Positions 1-5,852 of a stretch of 6,413 nt of DNA are shown piece by piece; the first letter of the stretch is position 1; each line of letters opens with the position of its first letter. The translations under genes and the position numbers were made by a program. The notes under the pieces were generated by a model. That model was not told where the DNA came from. It did not search any database and worked only from the letters and a program-made list of their open reading frames with translations. This DNA comes from Spirochaetaceae bacterium (GTDB lineage: Bacteria > Spirochaetota > Spirochaetia > SZUA-6 > Bin103). The DNA lies in NCBI GenBank assembly GCA_028818385.1, contig JAPPNY010000219.1:27713-34125 (forward strand). The letters run 5' to 3'.

Positions 1-864
1 GTGCGCCCCGGGCGGGGGTATACGGCGCCCCTTCACGGGGGGGCGGGGGCGGCCGGGGGGCCCCTCTATGGGGCGGTGGCGCGCGGGCCCGAGCCGACCC
101 TCCCCGAGGACGTGATTCAGGTGGCGCTCAACCCCGACGGCCGGCACCTGGACGCGCGCGCCTACACGGCGACCGCCGCGGCCGCGGCGCAGGTGCTGGG
201 CGCGGAGATCTACCCGGGCCGGCCGGTAACGGGTCTGGAGTGGAGCGGCGACCGGGTGGCCGGCGTGCGGACCGACTCCGGATCGCTGCACGCCGAGGTG
301 GTGGTGAACGCCGCCGGTGCCTGGGCCGGACGCATCGACGAACGCCTGGGCCATCCGGTGTTCCCCGTGCACGGCCAGATCATGGCCGTCGCGGCGCCGC
401 CAGCCGGCCTGCGCCACAACCTGTCCCGCGCCGCCGGCTACGGCTACGCGACCCCGCGACCCGACGGGCGGATCGTGGTCGGCGCTACTCACGAGGCATG
501 GGGTTTCGCCAAGCGCGTGACCCCGGACGGCTTGGCATCGCTTTCCGACATCGTCACCTCGGTGCTGCCCGTCCTCGCCTCGCAGCCGATCCTGGACATC
601 TGGAGCGGCCTGCGGCCGGGTACGATCGACTCGCTCCCCACCGTCGGCCCCGATCCGCGCGCCGCGGGCGGCTATCTCTGGGCGACCGGCCACTACAGCT
701 CCGGCATGATGCAGATGCCGGCGACCGCGCTGGTGGTGACCGACCTCGCCCTGGGACGCGCGCCGCGCCTGGCAATCGATCAGCTCACCGTCGAGCGATA
801 CCTGGACGGCGGCACCGTTGCCCCCTCATCGCAGATCCGGGGCATCGAGCGTCGCCGGTTGTAG
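1..864 (+). CDS. ThiO/DAO-family FAD-dependent amine (glycine-type) oxidase, 5'-truncated
   Basis: This is the C-terminal part of a flavoprotein oxidase of the D-amino-acid oxidase superfamily, closest by eye to glycine oxidase ThiO. Such enzymes oxidise a primary or secondary amine of an amino acid to the imine with release of H2O2. Visible landmarks, numbered from base 1, are the FAD-contact segment VVNAAGAWAG (residues 101-110), the strand PRPDGRIVVGAT (152-163), the substrate-carboxylate arginine region GLRPGTIDSLPTVGP (203-217) and the C-terminal FAD loop ATGHYSSGMMQMPATA (228-243). The N-terminal GxGxxG Rossmann motif is missing, because the gene starts upstream of the window; the GTG at base 1 is probably not the true start. 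Convincing family similarity begins only near residue 30. The G-runs before it do not look like this family and may be sequencing or assembly error. No thiamine genes are adjacent, so a role in thiazole synthesis is not supported over a catabolic role. It ends 15 bp from the convergent MFS gene. Confidence 0.85.
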   Translation: MRPGRGYTAPLHGGAGAAGGPLYGAVARGPEPTLPEDVIQVALNPDGRHLDARAYTATAAAAAQVLGAEIYPGRPVTGLEWSGDRVAGVRTDSGSLHAEVVVNAAGAWAGRIDERLGHPVFPVHGQIMAVAAPPAGLRHNLSRAAGYGYATPRPDGRIVVGATHEAWGFAKRVTPDGLASLSDIVTSVLPVLASQPILDIWSGLRPGTIDSLPTVGPDPRAAGGYLWATGHYSSGMMQMPATALVVTDLALGRAPRLAIDQLTVERYLDGGTVAPSSQIRGIERRRL

Positions 865-893
865 CACGCCTCGGCCGGGTCAGCTCGGCGACG
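850..893. terminator. Possible bidirectional terminator between convergent genes
   Basis: A perfect 8-bp inverted repeat, CGTCGCCG at 850-857 and CGGCGACG at 886-893, encloses both convergent stop codons (862-864 on +, 880-882 on -). The loop is 28 nt and neither side has a T-tract, so it is not a canonical intrinsic terminator. In such GC-rich sequence an 8-bp match could also occur by chance. Confidence 0.2.
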
Positions 894-2118
894 GCGCCGC
901 CTGCAGCCGGCCCTCCCGCGCCAGGGCCTGGTCCTTGATCGGCAGGTGCACGACCGCCGCCGCGATGCCCAGCACGATCGCGATGATCCACACCGGGTCG
1001 TAGGAGCCGGTCGCGTCGTAGATGCGGCCGCCGAGCCACACGCCCAGGAAGCTGCCGACCTGGTGCGACAGGAAGACGATCCCGTACAGGGACGACAGGT
1101 GGCGCGTGCCGAAGATCTGCGCCACGGTGCCGCTGGTCAGCGGCACGGTCGCCAGCCACAGGAAGCCGATGACGGCCGCGAACACCAGCGCCGTCGCGCC
1201 GGTGACCGGGACGATCAGGAAGCAGGTGATCGCCACGGCTCGCGAGAAGTACAGCAGGCTCAGCAGCCGCTTCTTGCGGAACCGGTCTCCCAGCCGTCCG
1301 AACAGGAACGAGCCGAGCATGTTGAACAGCCCCACCAGCGACAGCGCGGTGGCGCCGATCATCTGCGCCACGCCGTGGTCGAACAGAAAGGACGGCAGGT
1401 GGGTGGCGATGAAGGCGACGTGGAAGCCGCACACGAAGAACCCGGCGTTCAGCAACAGATAGCCGGAGTGGGTGCGCGCCCGGCGGATCACGGCGCCGAA
1501 CGGCATCTCCTCTTCGGCAGCGGACGGCGCGTTCCCGCCGGCGGAAGCCGCCGACCGGACCGGCAAGCCGATCGCGAGCACCGCGATCGCCCCGACCGCG
1601 AGGGCGGCGTACAACAGGGTCGCCTGCCACTGCACGGCGCCGATCAGCCACTGCATGCCAGGCACCAACGCGAATGTCCCGAACGAGCCGGCAGCGGTGA
1701 CGATGCCGAACGCCGTCCCCCGCCTCTTCTCCGGGACCACCTGCGCCACGGCGCCGAGGATGACCACGTACGAGGTCGCGCTCAGCGCCAGCCCGACCAT
1801 CACCCCGAGCCCGAGGTACAGCGTGGCGGTCGATGCCGCCAGCGACAGCAGCGCGAAGCCCACTGCGTACAGGGCGGCGCCCACCACGATCACCCACCGC
1901 GGACCGATGCGGTCGGCGATCATGCCGGCCAGTGGCAGCCCGAACATGATGTTCTGCACCGCCATCGACAGGCTGAACGTCTCGCGCCCCGTGGACAGGG
2001 TGGCCGTGATCGGCTGCAGGAACAGCCCGAACGACTGCCGGGCCCCCATCGCGATGGCCACGGTGAGGGCGCCGAGCAGGATGACCAGCGCGGGACGCTT
2101 CATGACGCTGTCGAGCAT
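880..2118 (-). CDS. MFS transporter, 12-TM monocarboxylate/oxalate-formate carrier type
   Basis: This is an inner-membrane secondary carrier of the major facilitator superfamily, 412 aa, the usual length. Hydrophobic segments run through the protein in two halves of about six helices, with a hydrophilic central loop at about residues 186-216. MFS motif A appears after helix 2 as GMIADRIGPR (65-74) and again in the second half as GRLGDRFRKKR (274-284). The N-terminal GARQSFGLFLQPIT (25-38) and the helix-7 stretch CGFHVAFIATHLPSFL (230-245) resemble bacterial carriers of the monocarboxylate transporter and oxalate/formate antiporter type. The substrate therefore may be a small carboxylate, but sequence alone does not settle it. 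It starts 25 bp after the stop of the GH127-like gene on the same strand and is probably co-transcribed with it. The annotated ATG is at 2118; a second ATG five codons later (2103) directly precedes the first helix and is an alternative start. Neither has a clear Shine-Dalgarno. Confidence 0.92.
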   Translation of the reverse strand: MLDSVMKRPALVILLGALTVAIAMGARQSFGLFLQPITATLSTGRETFSLSMAVQNIMFGLPLAGMIADRIGPRWVIVVGAALYAVGFALLSLAASTATLYLGLGVMVGLALSATSYVVILGAVAQVVPEKRRGTAFGIVTAAGSFGTFALVPGMQWLIGAVQWQATLLYAALAVGAIAVLAIGLPVRSAASAGGNAPSAAEEEMPFGAVIRRARTHSGYLLLNAGFFVCGFHVAFIATHLPSFLFDHGVAQMIGATALSLVGLFNMLGSFLFGRLGDRFRKKRLLSLLYFSRAVAITCFLIVPVTGATALVFAAVIGFLWLATVPLTSGTVAQIFGTRHLSSLYGIVFLSHQVGSFLGVWLGGRIYDATGSYDPVWIIAIVLGIAAAVVHLPIKDQALAREGRLQAAPSPS

Positions 2119-2143
2119 ACCCGGACCAACCGGCGCACGGCGT

Positions 2144-3700
2144 TCACGCCGCTGGATACATCGGATAGAAGTCGCTCTGCGGGGTGACGCCGACGATCTC
2201 GTCGCCGCGCCAGTGATACTCCACCTCCACCTCGCCGACCCGCTCGCGGCTGGTACGGCGCGGCAGCGCGTAGCGGAGCTCCACGGGAGCCGGACCGCAG
2301 CTCGGCACGAACGCGAAGTCGCCCACCAGGCGCAGCGCCGCGGGCTCCCCGCCCACGGTCAGGCGGAGCGACTCGCGCGGCGCCCACCGGGGCACCCGGA
2401 TGCGCACGTTTGTCGCCAGCCGCGGTCGTACCGTCACGCACGCCACGTCCTCCTCCGCCGAGTCGGAACGCACCGAGCGCACCTGCACGCGCTCGTCTTC
2501 CCAGTCGAAGTGCAGCCGCACCGTGACGTCCGCGCGGGTGTGCTCGACGATGTGGCAATACACGTCGGTGAGGCAGTGCAGTGCGGCCGCCGTCACGTCA
2601 GTGGTGTGCTTCTTGCCGGCGTGCGGCTCGCGCTGCATGCCGCCGATGGCGCCGATGATGCGTTCGTCGAGGCGGGCGAACTCGTCTGCGCCCTGCCCTG
2701 CCCGATCCTCGTCGGCAGCCCGGATCGGCGGGCTCCCGGTGATCTGTGCCGGTACCAGCCGCGCCCGCACCAGCCGCTCCACGTCGTCCAGAACCTCGGT
2801 GGCACCACCGTCGCGGGCGATCCAGAGCGCGAGCTGAGTGGCGTCCGAGGTCGATCCGACCTCGCCACGGTTGGGATCGTCCTTCCACAGGTCGTGGCAG
2901 GCGAACCCGGACTCCAGCACGGCCTTCGGGACGGTCACACGGTACGTGTCGGCCACCCGCTGAAGATACTCGCGCTGGCCGGTGAGCATGCCCCACAGCC
3001 ACAGCCCGCGCAGCGTGCCGAGATAGGAGTGCGTGTGCGTGGCCGTCGAAGACTCGGGGAATCGCCCGTCGGCGCTCACGGTGTGTGCGAGGTGGAAGCC
3101 GGCGTACCGCTCGGCGAGCTCGTAGGCGAGCGGCTCGGCGGTGGCCTGGTAGAACCAGACCAGCGCCTCGATCAGCCGGCCGTGGTTGCTCACGTCCGGC
3201 TCCACGGTCAGTTCCGGCTGCGCGAGGCGGCGGTGATATTCGAGCGCCGCCACGTCCCAGGTGGCGTCGGCGCGGGTGATGCGGGCCAGGGTCGCCAGCA
3301 TCAGGCGAGCCTGCCCGCGGGCCCACGCACTGCCGCGAAACCGCACCAGCGCGTTCAACGCCAGCAGGCTCTCGCGCAGCGAGTGGAAGTCGAACTCCGG
3401 CTTCAACCACGGATGGTCGAACACCGGCAGGCACAGGTGGTCGGGGTTGTCGAATGACTCCTGGAGGTTGGCGAGCATGGCCGCCTCCAGGTGCGCGGGG
3501 ATCTCGAATCCGGTCGCTGCTTCCAACCGCAGCATGGCGTCCCACCAGCGCCCCAGGTTGTGGATGTTCCCGAAGAACACCATCTCCGCGCGGTAGTCGA
3601 CGTCCATGCGCATCGCCCAGTACGGGTGGAAGTTCATCGCCGGGCTCAGGCAGTTGAGCAGGTTGCGCCCGGCAAGCTCCATCGTACGGGTGAGGTCCAT
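2144..3700 (-). CDS. GH127-like six-hairpin glycoside hydrolase-related protein
   Basis: This 518-aa protein has no signal peptide or membrane helix and is probably cytoplasmic. Residues ~1-385 are rich in amphipathic helices with repeated aromatic pairs, as in (alpha/alpha)6 barrels. Residues ~390-500 are strand-rich (DVTVRLHFDWEDERVQVRS, NVRIRVPRWA) like the beta-sandwich of GH127 beta-L-arabinofuranosidases. The order of landmarks also fits GH127: a histidine cluster THTHSYLGTLRGL (221-233) followed by GQREYLQRVADTY (241-253), an acidic segment RGEVGSTSDATQLAL (278-292), then DDVERLVRARLVPAQI (305-320). The cysteines that bind zinc in characterised GH127 enzymes are not at the expected places (GEVGST and KKHTTDVTA instead of Cys-containing motifs). 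It may therefore be a divergent or non-hydrolytic member, or belong to a neighbouring uncharacterised six-hairpin family. The start is fixed: the frame has a stop (3716-3718) 18 bp upstream and no other in-frame start. No Shine-Dalgarno is seen. A 5-bp hairpin with a 4-nt loop (2138-2151) covers its stop codon. The MFS gene follows. Confidence 0.8.
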   Translation of the reverse strand: MDLTRTMELAGRNLLNCLSPAMNFHPYWAMRMDVDYRAEMVFFGNIHNLGRWWDAMLRLEAATGFEIPAHLEAAMLANLQESFDNPDHLCLPVFDHPWLKPEFDFHSLRESLLALNALVRFRGSAWARGQARLMLATLARITRADATWDVAALEYHRRLAQPELTVEPDVSNHGRLIEALVWFYQATAEPLAYELAERYAGFHLAHTVSADGRFPESSTATHTHSYLGTLRGLWLWGMLTGQREYLQRVADTYRVTVPKAVLESGFACHDLWKDDPNRGEVGSTSDATQLALWIARDGGATEVLDDVERLVRARLVPAQITGSPPIRAADEDRAGQGADEFARLDERIIGAIGGMQREPHAGKKHTTDVTAAALHCLTDVYCHIVEHTRADVTVRLHFDWEDERVQVRSVRSDSAEEDVACVTVRPRLATNVRIRVPRWAPRESLRLTVGGEPAALRLVGDFAFVPSCGPAPVELRYALPRRTSRERVGEVEVEYHWRGDEIVGVTPQSDFYPMYPAA

Positions 3701-3710
3701 TTGCCCATGC

Positions 3711-3739
3711 AGGGTTCACCGCGCGCGGCACAGCGTCAA
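3711..3739 (-). promoter_or_regulatory. Possible sigma70-type promoter for the GH127-like/MFS operon
   Basis: Read on the - strand, TTGACG (3739-3734) matches five of six bases of the -35 consensus. A 17-nt spacer leads to AACCCT (3716-3711), which is a poor -10. Transcription would begin only a few bases before the ATG at 3700, giving a nearly leaderless message, in line with the absence of a Shine-Dalgarno. The poor -10 keeps confidence low. Confidence 0.25.
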
Positions 3740-3767
3740 CGGCCAGCGGCGGGACGGACACGTTGAC
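3735..3767. promoter_or_regulatory. Inverted repeat in the divergent promoter region, candidate operator
   Basis: GTCAACG at 3735-3741 and CGTTGAC at 3761-3767 form a perfect 7-bp inverted repeat with a centre-to-centre distance of 26 bp. Each arm overlaps the -35 box of one of the two divergent genes. A dimeric regulator bound here could act on both transcription units. It is equally possible that the symmetry merely reflects two back-to-back -35 boxes. No regulator gene is present in the window. Confidence 0.3.
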
Positions 3768-3790
3768 ACCCGGCCGGATTTCGGCACAGT
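3763..3790 (+). promoter_or_regulatory. Candidate sigma70-type promoter for the IorA-like gene
   Basis: TTGACA at 3763-3768 is a perfect -35 hexamer. After 16 nt comes CACAGT (3785-3790), which matches three of six -10 bases. The predicted transcript would start near 3797, about 14 nt before the ATG at 3811. The same TTG could be read as an alternative start codon for the downstream gene. Its fit to the -35 consensus, and the family's usual N-terminus, argue that it is promoter and not coding. Confidence 0.35.
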
Positions 3791-3810
3791 CCCGAAGCAA
3801 CGCCTTATCC

Positions 3811-5460
3811 ATGGCACAAGAAGTCCAGACCTCGGGCATCCGGGCAGTGGCGCACGGAGCGCTCGAAGCCGGAGTCGAGTTCGCCGCCGGCTATCCGGGC
3901 GGGCCGATCACCGGGATCATGGCCGGGCTCTTCGACCACGCCTCGCCCGGCCTGCACGTGGAGTGGTGTCCGAACGAGAAGGACGCCGTCGCCGGGGCGT
4001 TCGGCGCGGCGCTGGTCGGCCGGCGGGCGCTGGCGGTGGTCAAGCACGTGGGCCTGAGCGTCGCCAGCGACGCGGTGACCGCGGCGGCCTTCACGGGCAT
4101 CCGCGGCGCGCTGGTGGTCGCCACCGGGGCCGACCCGGGCGGGCGCGTGTCCCAGAACGAGATGGACGAGCGGCCCTACGCGGACCTGTTCATGCTGCCC
4201 ATGCTGGAGCCCAGCTCGCCGGCGGACGCGGCGCGGATCACCCGCTACGCGTTCGAGCTGTCCGAGCGGACGGGCGCGCCGGTGCTGCTGCGCGTCTCCA
4301 GCGCCTTCCTGCGGATCTCGGAGTCGCTCCCGCCCCAGCCGAGCCCGCCGCCGGACGACGGGGAGCGGTCGTTCCGCTACGAGGCGACCCCGGAGCGGAC
4401 CGCCCTGGGCCGCTTCATCCTGGACAGCAACCGGAACCGGCAGCGCCGGTTCGCCCGCGCTGGCGCCGATCTGGAGAGCGCGGGGCTCGACACGGTCGAA
4501 GGCGATGCGACCGCCCGGCTCGGCATCGTCACGTGCGGCCCCACCCTCGCGGCCGTGCGCGCCGCGGTCCGATCCACCGGCACGGCCGCGCGCATCCTCT
4601 GCCTGCGGGCGCTCCATCCGCTGCCGGAACGCGCCATCGCCTCCTTCGCGGCCGGCGTCGAGCGCGTGCTGGTAGTCGAGGAGATCGCCCCCTACCTGGA
4701 GGAGCGCCTGGCACGCTTCGGCATCGCCGCGCGCGGCAAGCTCACCGGCGATCTGCCCGGTCAGGGGGAGTTGGACGAACGGGACGTGGCGATCGCCCTG
4801 CGGCGCATGGCCGGCGAGACAGTTCCGCCCCGCCCGTTCGCAGATCGCCGGGACGAGCACTTGGCCTCGAAGCTGCGCTCCCGCTGGGTGGACGGCTGCC
4901 CGATCGCCGCCGGTCACCGCGGGCTGCGCGCGGCGCTGGATCGCATGCGGGACCCGCTCTGCATAGGCGGCGTGGGCGTGGTCTCCTGGGGCTGCGCGCC
5001 GCCGTTCGAGACCCTGTTCTCCTCGTGCTGCCTGGGCATCTCGCCCTCGGTGGTGAGCGGGATGTACCACGCCGGCACCGACCATCGGGAGCTGCTGGCC
5101 GTGATGGGCGACTCCTCGTTCTGCCACTCGGGCGTGCAGTCGCTGATGAACGCCGTGCACAACCGCGCCCGGCTCACCTTCGTCATCTTCGACAACCGCA
5201 GGACGGCGGAGACCGAGGAGGGCGGACAGCCCAACCCCGCCAGTCCCGCCGACCCGGACGCTCCGCGGGTCTCCCTGGCCGCGCTGGTGCGCGCGTGCGG
5301 CGTCGGTCAGTTTCACGAGCCCGATCCGTTCGACACCGGTGCCACCCGAGATGCGATCTTGCGAGCAGTGGCCGAGGATCGGGTCAGCGTCGTGCTGCTG
5401 AGCGCCGGCTGCCCCACTCCGTACTGCACCGACCCGCGCCGCGCGGCCGATCCCGCATGA
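3811..5460 (+). CDS. IorA-like thiamine-diphosphate 2-oxoacid (indolepyruvate) ferredoxin oxidoreductase alpha subunit, without ferredoxin domain
   Basis: This protein resembles the large subunit of indolepyruvate:ferredoxin oxidoreductase, which decarboxylates aryl 2-oxo acids to acyl-CoA in the cytoplasm with thiamine diphosphate and ferredoxin. Domains in order (549 aa from the ATG at 3811): an N-terminal pyrimidine-binding domain with AVAHGALEAGVEF (12-24), YPGGP (28-32), VEWCPNEKDAV (50-60), VKHVGLSVASD (77-87) and SQNEMDERPYA (114-124); a transketolase-C-like middle domain (about 235-335); and a C-terminal ThDP domain with GDSSFCHSGVQSLMNAVHN (433-451) and the metal-site asparagine in FDN (460-462). 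Classical IorA continues into a ferredoxin domain with two [4Fe-4S] clusters. This protein stops instead at GCPTPYCTDPRRAADPA, with no CxxCxxC cluster, and no IorB gene follows. It could be a family member using a separate ferredoxin subunit, or a truncated gene at an island junction. I chose the ATG at 3811 over an in-frame TTG at 3763 because the TTG lies in a -35 box and family N-termini fit 3811. No Shine-Dalgarno is visible. Confidence 0.85.
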   Translation: MAQEVQTSGIRAVAHGALEAGVEFAAGYPGGPITGIMAGLFDHASPGLHVEWCPNEKDAVAGAFGAALVGRRALAVVKHVGLSVASDAVTAAAFTGIRGALVVATGADPGGRVSQNEMDERPYADLFMLPMLEPSSPADAARITRYAFELSERTGAPVLLRVSSAFLRISESLPPQPSPPPDDGERSFRYEATPERTALGRFILDSNRNRQRRFARAGADLESAGLDTVEGDATARLGIVTCGPTLAAVRAAVRSTGTAARILCLRALHPLPERAIASFAAGVERVLVVEEIAPYLEERLARFGIAARGKLTGDLPGQGELDERDVAIALRRMAGETVPPRPFADRRDEHLASKLRSRWVDGCPIAAGHRGLRAALDRMRDPLCIGGVGVVSWGCAPPFETLFSSCCLGISPSVVSGMYHAGTDHRELLAVMGDSSFCHSGVQSLMNAVHNRARLTFVIFDNRRTAETEEGGQPNPASPADPDAPRVSLAALVRACGVGQFHEPDPFDTGATRDAILRAVAEDRVSVVLLSAGCPTPYCTDPRRAADPA

Positions 5461-5466
5461 TCGGCC
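5445..5466 (+). terminator. GC-rich hairpin over the iorA-like stop codon
   Basis: GGCCGATC (5445-5452) and GATCGGCC (5459-5466) form a perfect 8-bp stem with a 6-nt loop; the TGA stop (5458-5460) lies at the loop-stem border. The stem is strong, but no T-tract follows, so a factor-independent terminator is only possible. It sits immediately before the drop in GC and could also mark an insertion or recombination boundary. Confidence 0.4.
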
Positions 5467-5476
5467 CGCTGCTCGA

Positions 5477-5486
5477 TTGACGTCAA
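5477..5486. repeat. 10-bp perfect palindrome TTGACGTCAA at the composition boundary
   Basis: TTGACGTCAA is its own reverse complement. It lies 14 bp before the ATG of the TcmP-like gene, within the transition from high to lower GC. It shares the CGTCAAC core with the arm at 3734-3740 of the upstream divergent inverted repeat. It could be a binding site for a small dimeric regulator; chance is a real alternative. Confidence 0.3.
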
Positions 5487-5499
5487 CAATACCGAGTTT

Positions 5500-5850
5500 A
5501 TGCGAGGTTCGGCGGCCAGAGCCACACACATACACGACAGGCAATTCGACAAGCTGGTCTTCGTTGAGAACGACCCGGTTCGATGCGTGGAACTGTACCG
5601 TGAAAGCCCACAGGGGTCTCTGTTCGGCGATGTCCATCACGAGAGGACGCCCGGCGTCACCAGCCTACTCGATATCTACAAGAACAAACTTGCCCACGCA
5701 TTCGGCAATAGGTTCCTCTTGCAATCTCGTACTCTGAGGAATTCCAGGAATGCTCCGCTGTTTGAGTTCCTTTTCCGCGTCGGCAGTCAGAGTCCCAAGG
5801 CTATCGGCGCAGCGCAACGCATCGCGGGACACATCCTAGAGAAACTGTAG
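5500..5850 (+). CDS. tcmP: Three-Cys-motif partner protein TcmP-like, miniature (N-terminal and internal deletions)
   Basis: TcmP proteins are a family of roughly 250-300+ residues that look methyltransferase-like and are encoded next to three-Cys-motif proteins; their molecular role is not established to my knowledge. This copy is 116 aa. Residues 2-8 (RGSAARA) and 16-34 (FDKLVFVENDPVRCVELYR) match the family's GS and acidic FxExDP segments. Residues 51-116 match its C-terminus, including LRNSRNAPLFEFLF (79-92) and the final IAGHILEKL. Missing are the N-terminal DxFAGPG-type glycine loop and, between about residue 45 and 48, the ~100-residue middle with the conserved DP(Y/F)G motif. The frame stays open through the junction. 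ATG 5500 is the first start after an in-frame stop (the TGA of the upstream gene at 5458), and no Shine-Dalgarno is seen. Its TAG is two bases before the next ATG, so the pair is translationally coupled. It may be a decayed remnant instead of a working protein. Confidence 0.7.
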   Translation: MRGSAARATHIHDRQFDKLVFVENDPVRCVELYRESPQGSLFGDVHHERTPGVTSLLDIYKNKLAHAFGNRFLLQSRTLRNSRNAPLFEFLFRVGSQSPKAIGAAQRIAGHILEKL

Positions 5851-5852
5851 CG

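Noticed and set aside
785..2187. Long open frames overlapping the MFS gene in other frames on both strands (785-1897 and 946-2187)
   Set aside because: They encode Arg/Ala/Gly- or His/Gln/Arg-rich low-complexity peptides without any family motif, as expected from high-GC shadows; the MFS frame shows helices and motif A.
1472..3457. 661-aa open frame on the + strand across the MFS/GH127-like junction
   Set aside because: It runs antisense to two well-supported genes, has no recognisable domain and a composition typical of a shadow frame.
3763..3810. TTG at 3763 as the start of the IorA-like gene
   Set aside because: It is in frame and has a GGGACGGA stretch just upstream, but it is also the first three bases of a perfect TTGACA -35 box and the extra 16 residues do not resemble the family. 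ATG 3811 is preferred though not proven.
3606..5640. Frames of over 600 aa on both strands over the IorA-like gene (3606-5480 + and 3805-5640 -)
   Set aside because: No family motifs; the frame at 3811-5460 contains all IorA-type motifs in order, so these are GC-driven shadows.
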